From: Cryobacterium sp. Y82
Lineage (GTDB): Bacteria > Actinomycetota > Actinomycetes > Actinomycetales > Microbacteriaceae
Reading direction: 5' to 3'
Length of the DNA: 62,199 nt
NCBI RefSeq assembly: GCF_002929495.1
Contig: NZ_PJJJ01000020.1
Span: 1-62,199, forward strand
How positions within the stretch are numbered: the stretch's first letter is position 1; each line of letters begins with the position of its first letter. The notes under the pieces were generated by a model, which saw nothing but the letters and a program-made list of their open reading frames with translations, was not told where the DNA came from and did no database searches. The position numbers and the translations under genes are program-made. This document shows positions 15,598 through 24,869 of this stretch, one piece after another.

Positions 15598-16446
15598 GTG
15601 AAGCTGAACAAAGTATTCGCATCTGCAGCCTCAGTCGCATTCCTCGCCGCAGCCCTGGCGGGGTGCTCATCAGATTCCGGTCAGGGAGCAGGCGCAGATG
15701 GATGCACTCCGGAGTCCGTGTTCTCCACCCTGACGGAGGGAACCCTCACCGTGTCGGTTCCCGAGTTCCCCCCGTTCTCCTCGGCGAGCGACGGTGTGAT
15801 GAGCGGTGTGGACGCCGAGATTCTCAACAGCTTCGCAGAACGCAACTGCCTTACTGTCACCACGCAGAGCACCTCCTACGCCGGCACCATCCCCGCCGTG
15901 CAGAGCGACCGCGCCGACGTGGCCATCGGTTGTTACTACCGCACGGCCGCCCGCGAAGAGATCGTGGGCCTGTCCGATCCCATTTACACCGACCAGATGG
16001 CGTCCATCAGCGCCGATGGCGTTGTGGATGTCAGCGCTATGGAAGCCCTCAAGGTCGGCACCGTCGACGGCTACCTCTGGGTGCCTAACATGAAGACAGT
16101 CATGGGTGACAACCTCACGATCTACCCGAGCGCGGTCGAGATGAAGGCCGACTATGAGGCCGGTCGAATTCAGGTGGGTCTCGACGGATACGGCTCCGCA
16201 GCCCTCATGTACGACGGTGCAGCCGACGCAACCGTCCAAGCGGTCGCCGCTGACAGCCGCGTCATCGCGTCGCAGGAACCAGCGCAGATCGGCTTCCCGC
16301 ACACCAAGAGCAATACCGAGCTGACGGATGCCCTCAACACGGCCATCGGCGCCATGCAGACCGATGGTTCCATCGAAAGCATCCTCGTGGCCAACGGGCT
16401 TCCGGCAACCTCCGGCGAAACCGGTGAACCGCGCCTCGTGCAGTAG
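15598..16446 (+). CDS. Amino acid ABC transporter substrate-binding lipoprotein (second importer)
   Basis: This is a 282-residue binding protein starting with GTG at 15598. That start has AGGAGA just upstream and gives a clean signal peptide (KVFASAASVAFLAAALAGC) with lipobox LAGC; an in-frame ATG 21 bases earlier lacks these advantages. Family features include GVDAEILNSFAERN, QSDRADVAIGCYYRTAARE and GTVDGYLWVPNM. It heads a seven-gene rightward operon that continues with a ketimine reductase-like enzyme, the ABC ATPase, two permeases, a D-amino-acid dehydrogenase and the large FAD/Fe-S dehydrogenase. This makes D-lysine or a related compound a reasonable ligand. Confidence 0.9.
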   Translation: MKLNKVFASAASVAFLAAALAGCSSDSGQGAGADGCTPESVFSTLTEGTLTVSVPEFPPFSSASDGVMSGVDAEILNSFAERNCLTVTTQSTSYAGTIPAVQSDRADVAIGCYYRTAAREEIVGLSDPIYTDQMASISADGVVDVSAMEALKVGTVDGYLWVPNMKTVMGDNLTIYPSAVEMKADYEAGRIQVGLDGYGSAALMYDGAADATVQAVAADSRVIASQEPAQIGFPHTKSNTELTDALNTAIGAMQTDGSIESILVANGLPATSGETGEPRLVQ

Positions 16447-16502
16447 TCGAACCGGCTCCCGTCAACCCGCGCATTCTTCCCCAGCGAAAGGCCGGCCACT
16501 CC

Positions 16503-17498
16503 ATGAGTGCCACCAGTACCCTCCCCACGATCAGCGCAGGGCCTCTGTTCGTCGATGGACCGACCATTGATGAATCAATGTCCACCACCCAGGCCGTCAA
16601 CACGCTCGAAGCGGTCCTGCTTTCCGGCTTCGACCCCGAGCAGGATTCACCGCGATCGCGCGTGGACACCACCTCGGGGCTGCTGATGCAGATGCCGTCC
16701 ACCCTGGGCGATTACGTGGGAAGCAAACTCCTCACGATCACGCCGGGCAACGCCGACGTGGGAAGCCCCGTCATCCAGGGGCTCTATGTGCTCTTCGGCG
16801 GCGGCGACCAGCGCCCGCTGGCCGTCATGGACGGCACGACCCTGACCGGAATGCGCACCGCGGCGGTATCGGCTTTCGGAGCCCTGCAGCTCGCCATCCC
16901 CGGACCGAAACGCCTCGTCGTCTTCGGCACGGGGATGCAAGCCTGGGAACATATCCGCGCCTTCACCGCCGTTTTCGAAGTCACCTCCGTGGAGATCATC
17001 GGGCGGTCGGGGGAACGCGCGGAAGCGCTGGCCGAGCGAGCCCGATCGCAGGGCATCGAGGCCTGCACGGCCGGCTTCGATGCCGTTCGTCACGCCGACC
17101 TGATCGTGTGCAGCACCAGTGCTGCCGAACCGCTCTTCGACGGCGGGCTGGTGGCCGACTCGGCCGTGGTCGTGGCCATGGGATCGCACGTTCCGGGGGA
17201 ACGAGAACTCGATGACGCCCTGATGAAGCGCGCCACGGTCTGCGTCGAATCCCTCGACAGTGCCCTGCGCGAAGCCGGCGACGTCGTGATGGCCCTCGCC
17301 TCCGGAGCCATCGCGACACCGACGGAATTGGTCACCGTGGCGGACCTCGTGCAAGGTCGCGTCACCATCGATCACAGCCGACCAGCCGTGTTCAAGACCA
17401 CGGGCATGCCGTGGGAAGACCTCGCGATCGCCACGGCCATCTACACCGCCCTCACGACGGATGCCCCGGCCACCTTGAGCCCGCAGGTTTCCGCATGA
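16503..17498 (+). CDS. Ornithine cyclodeaminase/mu-crystallin family enzyme, candidate ketimine reductase
   Basis: This 331-residue protein has the family's active-site Lys region (YVGSKLLTITPGNA, about residues 75-88), the LTGMRTAAVSAFGA segment and a Rossmann motif VVFGTGMQAWEHIRA (about 140-154). The family includes ornithine and lysine cyclodeaminases, alanine dehydrogenase and mu-crystallin-type reductases of piperideine-2-carboxylate or pyrroline-2-carboxylate. A D-amino-acid dehydrogenase lies in the same operon and would make piperideine-2-carboxylate from D-lysine. NAD(P)H-dependent reduction of that ketimine to L-pipecolate is therefore the best fit. Direct cyclodeamination of L-lysine is the alternative. 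Its TGA overlaps the ATG of the next gene (ATGA). Confidence 0.85.
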   Translation: MSATSTLPTISAGPLFVDGPTIDESMSTTQAVNTLEAVLLSGFDPEQDSPRSRVDTTSGLLMQMPSTLGDYVGSKLLTITPGNADVGSPVIQGLYVLFGGGDQRPLAVMDGTTLTGMRTAAVSAFGALQLAIPGPKRLVVFGTGMQAWEHIRAFTAVFEVTSVEIIGRSGERAEALAERARSQGIEACTAGFDAVRHADLIVCSTSAAEPLFDGGLVADSAVVVAMGSHVPGERELDDALMKRATVCVESLDSALREAGDVVMALASGAIATPTELVTVADLVQGRVTIDHSRPAVFKTTGMPWEDLAIATAIYTALTTDAPATLSPQVSA

Positions 17499-18268
17499 CC
17501 CTGCAGCCGGTCACTGTGACGAAGCCAGTCGTCGAGGTGCGCCACCTGGCCAAGGCCTACAGTGACACCGTCGTGCTTCGCGATGTCTGCCTGTCCATCC
17601 CAGCCGGAACCGTGACAGCGATGATCGGCCCCAGCGGCGCCGGCAAGAGCACCCTGCTGCGCTGCCTCAACCTTCTCGAACAGCCCGACAGCGGCGAAAT
17701 AGTGATCGACGGACACCGTCTTACGGCCGGGGAGCGGGTGAACCCCAAGGATCTCGCCGCGCTCCGACGCAGCGCCGGCATGGTGTTCCAGCATTTCAAC
17801 CTGTTTCCCCATCTCACCGTGCTGCGCAACGTCAGCCTGCCCCAGGAGCGCGTGCTGAAGAAGAGCCGGGCCGAGGCCAACGCTAAATCCATGGAGCTCC
17901 TCACCCGTATGGGCCTGGCCGACAAGGCCGACCAGTACCCCTCGCGGTGTTCAGGCGGACAGCAGCAACGCATCGCTATCGCCCGGGCGCTGGCGCTCGA
18001 CCCGCGGGTGATGCTTTTCGATGAGCCCACGTCGTCGCTCGACCCCGAGGTGGGCGTGGAGGTGCTCGAGGTCATGAAGGAACTCGCCGCCGAAGGGATG
18101 ACCATGATCGTCGTTACGCACGAAATGGCCTTTGCGGCCAACGTGGCCGACGAACTGGTCGTGATGGCCGACGGCGGCATCATCGAGAGCGGCCCCCCGC
18201 GACAGATTCTGCAGGACCCGCAGCACGAACGCACCCGTCGGTTCCTGCGGGCCGTTCTGGACCGGTGA
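17495..18268 (+). CDS. Polar amino acid ABC transporter ATP-binding protein (second importer)
   Basis: This is a 257-residue GlnQ/HisP-type ATPase. It has Walker [16 protein letters not shown], signature [16 protein letters not shown], Walker B VMLFDEPTSSLDPE and switch His in VVTHEMAFAANVA. The first residue of the signature motif is Cys instead of the usual Leu, a mild variation. The start at 17495 overlaps the previous stop and gives the normal length; an open frame extends further upstream only inside the cyclodeaminase-like gene. The permease gene follows after three bases. Confidence 0.93.
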   Translation: MTLQPVTVTKPVVEVRHLAKAYSDTVVLRDVCLSIPAGTVTAMIGPSGAGKSTLLRCLNLLEQPDSGEIVIDGHRLTAGERVNPKDLAALRRSAGMVFQHFNLFPHLTVLRNVSLPQERVLKKSRAEANAKSMELLTRMGLADKADQYPSRCSGGQQQRIAIARALALDPRVMLFDEPTSSLDPEVGVEVLEVMKELAAEGMTMIVVTHEMAFAANVADELVVMADGGIIESGPPRQILQDPQHERTRRFLRAVLDR

Positions 18269-18271
18269 ATC

Positions 18272-18910
18272 ATGGACATGTTGCTGGCCATTCTGATCGG
18301 CCTGCCGATGACCATCCTCGTGACGGTGCTCGCCCTCCTGATCGGTTCCGTTCTAGCCTTGCCGCTCGTAGCCGGGCTCCGAAGCCACAACCGATTCGTG
18401 TGGCTGCTCTGCCGTGGCCTCGTCGACCTCCTGCGGGGCATACCGCCGGTGGTCTGGCTCTTCATCCTGTACTACGGAATCTCCGTCGGAGTCATTCGAC
18501 TGACCTCCCTGCAGGCCGGAGTGCTGGGCCTGGGCCTGGTGGCCGCGGCTTACCTCGCGGAGATCTATCGCGGCGCCCTCACCGCCGTGCATGCCGGACA
18601 GTGGGAGGCCAGCTCGGCGCTGGGTCTTGACCGCGCCACCATCTGGGCGCGCATCATCGCTCCGCAGGCCTGGCGGGCAGCGATTCCCGCGTACACGACC
18701 TTCGCCATCGGCCTCCTCAAGGACTCCTCGATCGCGTCCACCATCGGCGTGGCCGAAATCGTGTTCATGTCCAATCACTACGCCCGGCAATCCGGCGGCA
18801 GCATCACGGTGTATTTCGTCGCCGCCGCCGTGTACATCGTGCTGAGCGTTCCGTTGGGAATGCTGTCACGCAAGATTGACATCCGCATGAGAAAAACGGT
18901 GACGCGATGA
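18272..18910 (+). CDS. Amino acid ABC transporter permease, subunit 1
   Basis: This 212-residue inner-membrane permease (HisMQ type) has about five hydrophobic segments. The EAA loop is HAGQWEASSALGLDRATIW, followed by PQAWRAAIPAY. It would pair with the neighbouring permease 18907-19563 to form the heterodimeric channel of the second importer. It overlaps that gene by four bases (ATGA). Confidence 0.92.
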   Translation: MDMLLAILIGLPMTILVTVLALLIGSVLALPLVAGLRSHNRFVWLLCRGLVDLLRGIPPVVWLFILYYGISVGVIRLTSLQAGVLGLGLVAAAYLAEIYRGALTAVHAGQWEASSALGLDRATIWARIIAPQAWRAAIPAYTTFAIGLLKDSSIASTIGVAEIVFMSNHYARQSGGSITVYFVAAAVYIVLSVPLGMLSRKIDIRMRKTVTR

Positions 18911-19563
18911 ATACGTTCTTCGAAGATTTCGCCACCTTCGCTCCCGCTTTGGTGGGCGGCCTCCGCATCAGCCTTTTGCTCACCGGAGCCAGCCTCTTGT
19001 TCGGGCTGCCGATCGGCCTGATCTTCGCCTTCGGGGTCACGGCGAAGAACAAGATCTTGCGCTTCGTGTCGGTCTTCTTCGTGGAAGTGGGCCGCGGTGC
19101 CCCCGCCCTAGTGCTGCTTCAGCTGATGTACTACGGCCTGCCGAATGCGAACATCACCCTGAGCTCCCTCGCTTCGGCATGCCTCGCGCTCACCTGGACC
19201 ACCGCGGCCTACTCCGGGGAACTCATCCGCGGCGGTCTGCAGGCCGTGCCTGAAGGCGAAATAGAAGGGTCGGAGGCGCTCGGCATGAGCCGCGCGGACA
19301 CGATGCGTTTCGTTATCATCCCGCAAGGAATGCGCATCGCACTACCGTCCCTGATGGGCTTCGCCGTTCTGCTGTTCCAGACGACGTCGCTGGCGTACTC
19401 CGTGGCGGTACCCGAGTTGATGAGCCAGGCCTATTCCACCGGTTCCTCCACCTTCAAGTACCTCACGGTCTTCATCGCCGCGGGCCTGCTCTACGCGGCC
19501 ATCTCGATCCCGGCCACCTGGTTGTCCGTGTGGCTGGAAAAATCCATGAGCAAGCACCTCTAG
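18907..19563 (+). CDS. Amino acid ABC transporter permease, subunit 2
   Basis: This 218-residue HisMQ-type permease has the EAA loop VPEGEIEGSEALGMSRADTM followed by PQGMRIALPSLMG, and about five membrane segments. It completes the second importer (binding protein, ATPase and two permeases). The D-amino-acid dehydrogenase gene follows after 13 bases, so uptake and first catabolic step are expressed together. Confidence 0.92.
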   Translation: MNTFFEDFATFAPALVGGLRISLLLTGASLLFGLPIGLIFAFGVTAKNKILRFVSVFFVEVGRGAPALVLLQLMYYGLPNANITLSSLASACLALTWTTAAYSGELIRGGLQAVPEGEIEGSEALGMSRADTMRFVIIPQGMRIALPSLMGFAVLLFQTTSLAYSVAVPELMSQAYSTGSSTFKYLTVFIAAGLLYAAISIPATWLSVWLEKSMSKHL

Positions 19564-19576
19564 ACAGGACGCACGC

Positions 19577-20818
19577 ATGACCACCTCTGCACCAGAGTCC
19601 ATCCTCGTCGTCGGCGCCGGCATCATCGGCCTGTCACTCGCGTGGCATCTGCAGGAGCAGGGCGCCCGGGTGACCGTGCTCGATCGGGGAATCGTCGGGC
19701 AGGGGGCGAGCTGGGGAAACGCGGGCTGGGTCTCCCCGGGCCTCGTCACCCCGCTCGCCGAGCCCGGTGCCTGGCGCCACGCGCTCAAGGGCCTGGTCGA
19801 CCGCGACGCACCCCTATCCATCCCCGCACGGCTGGACCCGAAGCTTCTCCGGTTTCTGTTGAGATTCAGCCACAACATGACGGCCGCGCGGTGGCTGAAG
19901 ACGCTGACTGCCCTGCAGCCCCTCACCCACCTCGCGGAACAGGGCTTTGCGGAGCTGATCGCCGCGGGTGTGCATGCCACGCTGACGCCGGCCCCGATCA
20001 ACCTCGGATTCACCAGTGCGTCGGCGGCGCAGGCCTACACGACCGAGCTGGCACACCTCCGGCACCTCGGCCAGGACCTGTCTTTCACAACGACCAGCGA
20101 CCCGAACGACACAGCGCTCTTCGCCCCCGCCATCATGCACGCCGTGCGCGTCGACGGCCAGAGCTACATCGACCCGGGCGCATTCGTGCTGGCCCTCGCT
20201 CAGTCCGTTCGGGACCGCGGCGGACAGATCGTCGAGAACTGTGCCGTGACAGACGTTCAGGACGATGCGGTTTCCGCATCGGTGCTGACGGCTGCCGGAG
20301 AAACCATGAGAGCGGATGCCGTTGCTCTCGCCACGGGCGCGTGGTTGCCCCGCCTGTCGCGCCGCCTCGGCGTCAAGGTGGGTGTGCAGTCGGGGCGGGG
20401 GTATTCGTTCACCGTGGACACGGCCCGCCAACCGACCGGGGCACTCTATTTTCCGACCCAGCGCGTGGTGGGCACGCCCTACCGGGGCGCGCTGCGCATC
20501 GCCGGCACAATGGAGTTTCAACACCCCGACACTCCCCTCAACTCCCGGCGGGCGAACTCGGTGCGCAATGCGGTGCATCCGCTCATGACCGGTGTCGACT
20601 GGTCCAGCATGCGGGACGTGTGGGTGGGCGCACGACCGGTGACACCGGACGGGCTTCCCTTGATCGGTCGCACCCATTCCAGCCGCGTTTTCGCATCCGG
20701 GGGGCACGGCATGTGGGGCGTCGTGCTCGGACCGGTGAGCGGGCGTCTGCTCGCGCAGCAGATCATGACGGGAAGCGCACCCGACGAGCTCACGCACTTC
20801 GATCCCACGAGGCGATAA
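19577..20818 (+). CDS. DadA-like FAD-dependent D-amino acid dehydrogenase
   Basis: This 413-residue DAO-family protein begins ILVVGAGIIGLSLAWHL (FAD-binding GxGxxG), followed by the DadA-typical GQGASWGNAGWVSPG. The C-terminus has GHGMWGVVLGPVSGRLLA, which contacts FAD. DadA-type enzymes oxidise D-amino acids to 2-oxo acids or cyclic imines and pass electrons to the respiratory chain. In this context D-lysine to piperideine-2-carboxylate is the expected reaction, directly upstream of the candidate ketimine reductase step. D-alanine or another D-amino acid cannot be excluded. It lies between the importer genes and the D-2-hydroxyglutarate dehydrogenase gene, 36 bases upstream of the latter. 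Confidence 0.85.
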   Translation: MTTSAPESILVVGAGIIGLSLAWHLQEQGARVTVLDRGIVGQGASWGNAGWVSPGLVTPLAEPGAWRHALKGLVDRDAPLSIPARLDPKLLRFLLRFSHNMTAARWLKTLTALQPLTHLAEQGFAELIAAGVHATLTPAPINLGFTSASAAQAYTTELAHLRHLGQDLSFTTTSDPNDTALFAPAIMHAVRVDGQSYIDPGAFVLALAQSVRDRGGQIVENCAVTDVQDDAVSASVLTAAGETMRADAVALATGAWLPRLSRRLGVKVGVQSGRGYSFTVDTARQPTGALYFPTQRVVGTPYRGALRIAGTMEFQHPDTPLNSRRANSVRNAVHPLMTGVDWSSMRDVWVGARPVTPDGLPLIGRTHSSRVFASGGHGMWGVVLGPVSGRLLAQQIMTGSAPDELTHFDPTRR

Positions 20819-20854
20819 TGTCCTCCCCGATGCCTCACGAGAGACCCACTATTC

Positions 20855-23689
20855 ATGCCCGTTGACGTAGCCCTCCCCCGCTCACTCGCTTCCGCCCTGC
20901 ACACCGAAGGCGTGCAGGACCTGCGCGCGGATGCCACCACCCGCGCCGCGTATTCGAGTGACGCCTCCCTCTACCGCGTGGTGCCGTCACTAGTGGTCTT
21001 CCCGCACGACGCAGACGAGGTTCTCGCGACGCTCGCGGTGTGCCGCAGCCGAGGGATCGCACTGACCAGCCGCGGCGCCGGCACATCCGTGGCCGGCAAC
21101 GCGATCGGCACCGGGGTGATCCTGGACTTCAGCCGCCACATGAACCGGGTGCTCAGCCTCGACGTCGAGGGCAAGACCGCCGTCGTGCAGCCAGGAACCG
21201 TGCACGCCACCCTGCAGAAGGCTGCCATGGCGAACGGCCTTCGCTTCGGCCCCGATCCGTCGACCCACACCCGCTGCACCATCGGCGGAATGATCGGCAA
21301 CAACGCCTGCGGGTCGCGCACTCTCGCCTACGGGCGCACGGCCGACAATGTGACCCACCTGGACGTCGTCACGGGCGGCGGCCAGCGACTGCTTCTCGGC
21401 GCCGGCGCTCCCCCGGAAACCCCGCTGACCGAGGCGCTCCGGGCCCTCGTGCGCTCGGAGCTCGCGACGATTCGCACCGAGCTCGGAAGTTTCGGCCGCC
21501 AGATGTCAGGGTACGCCCTCGAACATCTGCTGCCGGAGAACGATTTCGACCTCCGGCGCGCCCTCGTGGGCAGCGAAGGCACCCTCGCGGTGGTGCTGGA
21601 GGCAGGGGTGAGCCTCGTCGTCGACGCCCCACACAAGCTCTTGGTCGTGCTCGGGTTCGCCGATATCGGCTCGGCCGGTGACGCAGTCATGCAGATTCTT
21701 CCGCTCACCCCCACGGCCTGCGAGGGACTCGATTCCCGGATCGTCGACGTGGTTCGCGCCCGCCGGGGGCCCGCCGCGGTGCCGGACCTGCCCGCCGGCA
21801 ACGCGTGGCTGTTCGTGGAGGTGTCCGGAAGCGACGCCGCCGAGGTCGCGAGCCGGGCCGAGAAACTCAGCCGTCTGGCATCCGCGGGTCGCACCCGGAT
21901 CGTGACGGACGCCCGTGAGGCGAGCGCGCTCTGGAAGATCCGTGAAGACGGCGCCGGCCTCTCCGGGCGATCGCCCGCCGGCGCACCGGCGCACTCCGGG
22001 TGGGAAGACGCGGCTGTGCCGCCCGACCGCCTCGGGGATTATCTGCGAGCCTTCGACCTGCTGCTAATCACGCACGGGCTGACCGGTTTCCCCTATGGCC
22101 ACTTCGGCGACGGATGCGTGCACGTGCGTCTCGACATTCCCTTCGTTCGGGCCGACGGTACCGCGGTGTTCCGCGCCTTCGTGACCGAGGCCGCGAGGCT
22201 CGTGGCGTCTTTCGGGGGGTCGCTCTCGGGCGAGCACGGCGACGGCCGGGCGCGCAGCGAACTGCTGCCGGCTATGTATTCCCCCGACGCCATCACCCTG
22301 TTCGGCAAGGTCAAGGGACTGCTGGACCCGGACAACATCCTCAACCCCGGCATCGTGGTTGAACCTCGACCGCTGGACGCCGACATCCGCGTGGCCCAGG
22401 CTTCCCCCCTGAAATCAGGACTGGCACTGAGCTACGCCCACGACGGCGGGGATTTCAGCCAGGCCGTGCACCGCTGCACCGGTGTGGGCCTCTGCCGCGC
22501 GGAGAACACCGGGAACAGCGTGATGTGCCCGTCGTACTTGGCTACCCGGGACGAAAAGGACTCAACCCGTGGCCGCGCCCGGGTGCTGCAGGAGATGATC
22601 AATCAGGGCGGCACGAACTGGCGATCACCCGAGGTGCACGACGCGCTCGACCTGTGCCTGTCGTGCAAGGGCTGCGCCTCGGACTGCCCCACCGGCGTGG
22701 ACATGGCCGCGTACAAGGCCGAGGTGCTGCACCAGAGCTTCAAGAGACGCCTACGGCCGCTCACCCACTACTCGCTTGGCTGGCTGCCGCGATGGGCCCG
22801 GCTCGCCGCAGTGGCACCCCGGCTACTGAACCGCCTGGTGACGTTGCCGGGCATCGACCGTCTCGCCCTGCGACTGGCCGGGGTGGACCACCGCCGCAGC
22901 ATTCCCCGCTTCACCGAGCAGACCTTCCATAATTGGTTCGCCGCCCGATCGACGAGGCCGCCACGCCCCGGTACATCACCGGTGCTGCTGTGGGTCGACT
23001 CCTTCACGAACTCGTTCAACCCCGAGGTGGGGAAATCTGCCGTGAGGGTGCTCGAATCGGCGGGATTCGACGTGCGTGTTCCCCAACAGCCGCTCTGCTG
23101 CGGCTTGACGTGGATTTCCACCGGGCAGCTCGACGGTGCCCGCCGGATTCTGGGAAAGACCGTGGACACCCTGACCGAGACGGCGGCGGCAGGCATCCCG
23201 ATCGTCGGCCTCGAGCCCTCCTGCACGGGAGTATTGCGTTCGGACGCCCTCGAACTTCTCGGCGAAGCGCGAGCCCGCCCGGTCGCGCGCGCCGTGCATA
23301 CGCTGGCCGAGCTCCTGGCCACCCAGCCGAATTACACCCCGCCCTCCCTGGCGGGAACGACCGTTGTCGCGCAGCCGCACTGCCACCACCACGCGGTAAT
23401 GGGGTGGAGCCCCGATGCGGCCCTGCTGAAGGCGGCCGGCGCCGACGTGCAACAGCTGGGCGGATGTTGCGGCCTCGCCGGAAACTTCGGCGTGGAACGC
23501 GGGCACTACGACATCTCTGTCGCCGTTGCTGAGCAGCAGCTGCTGCCAGCCGTGAGGGCTGCAGCTGCCGATGCGATCGTGCTGGCTGACGGCTTCTCCT
23601 GCCGAACCCAGCTCGAAGATCTGAGCGACCGCCACGGCGTTCATCTCGCCCAGCTGCTCGACACGCGTCTGGACGCCAAACGGGACTAG
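20855..23689 (+). CDS. FAD and Fe-S oxidoreductase, candidate D-2-hydroxyglutarate dehydrogenase (YdiJ type)
   Basis: This 944-residue enzyme has two parts. The N-terminal half is a PCMH-type FAD domain (LTSRGAGTSVAGNA, then DPSTHTRCTIGGMIGNNACG) and an FAD-linked C-terminal domain ending with SGEHGDGRARSELLP. After about residue 520 comes a ferredoxin-like section with CTGVGLCR and CLSCKGCASDCPTGVD, then two CCG domains (PLCCGLTW and LGGCCGLAGNFGVE) that bind Fe-S clusters. YdiJ homologues of this architecture oxidise D-2-hydroxyglutarate to 2-oxoglutarate; related enzymes use D-lactate or glycolate. Because the element also encodes HglS, which makes D-2-hydroxyglutarate, that substrate is strongly suggested. 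It is the last gene of the operon. Family length is usually about 950-1020 residues. Confidence 0.87.
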   Translation: MPVDVALPRSLASALHTEGVQDLRADATTRAAYSSDASLYRVVPSLVVFPHDADEVLATLAVCRSRGIALTSRGAGTSVAGNAIGTGVILDFSRHMNRVLSLDVEGKTAVVQPGTVHATLQKAAMANGLRFGPDPSTHTRCTIGGMIGNNACGSRTLAYGRTADNVTHLDVVTGGGQRLLLGAGAPPETPLTEALRALVRSELATIRTELGSFGRQMSGYALEHLLPENDFDLRRALVGSEGTLAVVLEAGVSLVVDAPHKLLVVLGFADIGSAGDAVMQILPLTPTACEGLDSRIVDVVRARRGPAAVPDLPAGNAWLFVEVSGSDAAEVASRAEKLSRLASAGRTRIVTDAREASALWKIREDGAGLSGRSPAGAPAHSGWEDAAVPPDRLGDYLRAFDLLLITHGLTGFPYGHFGDGCVHVRLDIPFVRADGTAVFRAFVTEAARLVASFGGSLSGEHGDGRARSELLPAMYSPDAITLFGKVKGLLDPDNILNPGIVVEPRPLDADIRVAQASPLKSGLALSYAHDGGDFSQAVHRCTGVGLCRAENTGNSVMCPSYLATRDEKDSTRGRARVLQEMINQGGTNWRSPEVHDALDLCLSCKGCASDCPTGVDMAAYKAEVLHQSFKRRLRPLTHYSLGWLPRWARLAAVAPRLLNRLVTLPGIDRLALRLAGVDHRRSIPRFTEQTFHNWFAARSTRPPRPGTSPVLLWVDSFTNSFNPEVGKSAVRVLESAGFDVRVPQQPLCCGLTWISTGQLDGARRILGKTVDTLTETAAAGIPIVGLEPSCTGVLRSDALELLGEARARPVARAVHTLAELLATQPNYTPPSLAGTTVVAQPHCHHHAVMGWSPDAALLKAAGADVQQLGGCCGLAGNFGVERGHYDISVAVAEQQLLPAVRAAAADAIVLADGFSCRTQLEDLSDRHGVHLAQLLDTRLDAKRD

Positions 23690-23789
23690 ACGATATGAAT
23701 ACGGCCTGACCTCTTGAGGCTGGGGCCTCTGTTCGAGTAGGCGTGGGTTACCAGCCCCTCAAGGTTGGCCTATCCACAGTCGAAATTGG

Positions 23790-24869
23790 GAGGCCCCAGT
23801 TGATTTTACATCGTAGTTTTGTTGGCCTGGATGTGTGCACTCGCACGCCCCAGGGCTGCCTTATCGATGCTGACACCGGCGAGGTTCTGCATCGAAATTG
23901 TCGGCCAGCACGCCCGACATTGTCGCGTGGGTGGCGTCGCTACCGGGCCCGCATTTGGTGACGTATGAGCCTGGCCCGACCGGGTTCAGTCTCTACCGAC
24001 ATCTCATGTCCGCCGGAATCGAGTGCCAAGTTGCGGCACCGTCAAAGCTGCAACGCCCCGCCGGTGACCGGGTGAAGACCGATGCCAGAGACGCGGAATA
24101 CCTCGCCAAACTGCTGCGGTTAGGCCAGATTGTGGTGGTGACGGTTCCATCGGCACAGGCCGAGACTGTCCGCGATGTGGTCCGCGCCGGAGAGGACACC
24201 CGCCAAGTATTTATGAGCAACCGACACCAGCTGTCAAAACTATTGCTGTGCCACGGGCATGTCTATGACTGCGGAGAAGCCTGGACAGGTAAACACGACC
24301 GGTGGCTGCGGGACCACCAAACTTCTGGGGACACGGCGTTCACCCCTTGATTTGATGCCGACTACGCGGCCGTCACCCAGACCGTCGAACGCAGGGACCG
24401 GCTCGACAACGTCATTGAAGACCTGGCCGCTCACTCCGACTTCACCCCGATGGTCAACAGACTCGGCTGCCTGCGCGGGGTGTCCGCGCTGACCAGGTTG
24501 GCGTTGGCGGTGGAGATTGGCGATTGGCGATTGGCATCGTTTCACCGGAAAAACCATCGGATCGTTCGTCGGTCTGGTGCCGTCCGGATACTCATCCGGG
24601 CAATCCCGCGTTCAAGGCGGCATCACTAAAACGGGCAACAGTCACGTCCGTCGTCTTCTGGTCGAGGCCGCCTGGCAGCACCGGTGATGCAGCAACGCTG
24701 GGACCGCGCCCCGATGGACGCACGGCTGCGCGGACAAGCCGGCAACACACGCCCTCATGACCAGTGGATCGCGTTCACCGCCCGCCGGAAACGCCCCGTC
24801 GTGGCCAATACCGCCATCACCCGCGAACTCGCCGGCTGGTGCTGGTCCCTGGCCGTGATGGACGACTAA
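23790..24869 (+). pseudogene. IS110-family transposase, frameshifted
   Basis: The pieces in order are an N-terminal FVGLDVCTRTPQGC (DEDD catalytic start), a middle open segment (23898-24350) with RVKTDARDAEYLAKLLRLG and SNRHQLSKLLLCHG, and C-terminal pieces with [34 protein letters not shown] and ITRELAGWCWSLA. All are characteristic of IS110/IS116/IS902 transposases, but they lie in different frames. At least three frameshifts therefore separate them, near 23900, 24350 and 24670. The element is dead. It lies right after the catabolic operon and marks the boundary between intact cargo and the decaying part of the integrative element. Confidence 0.85.
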
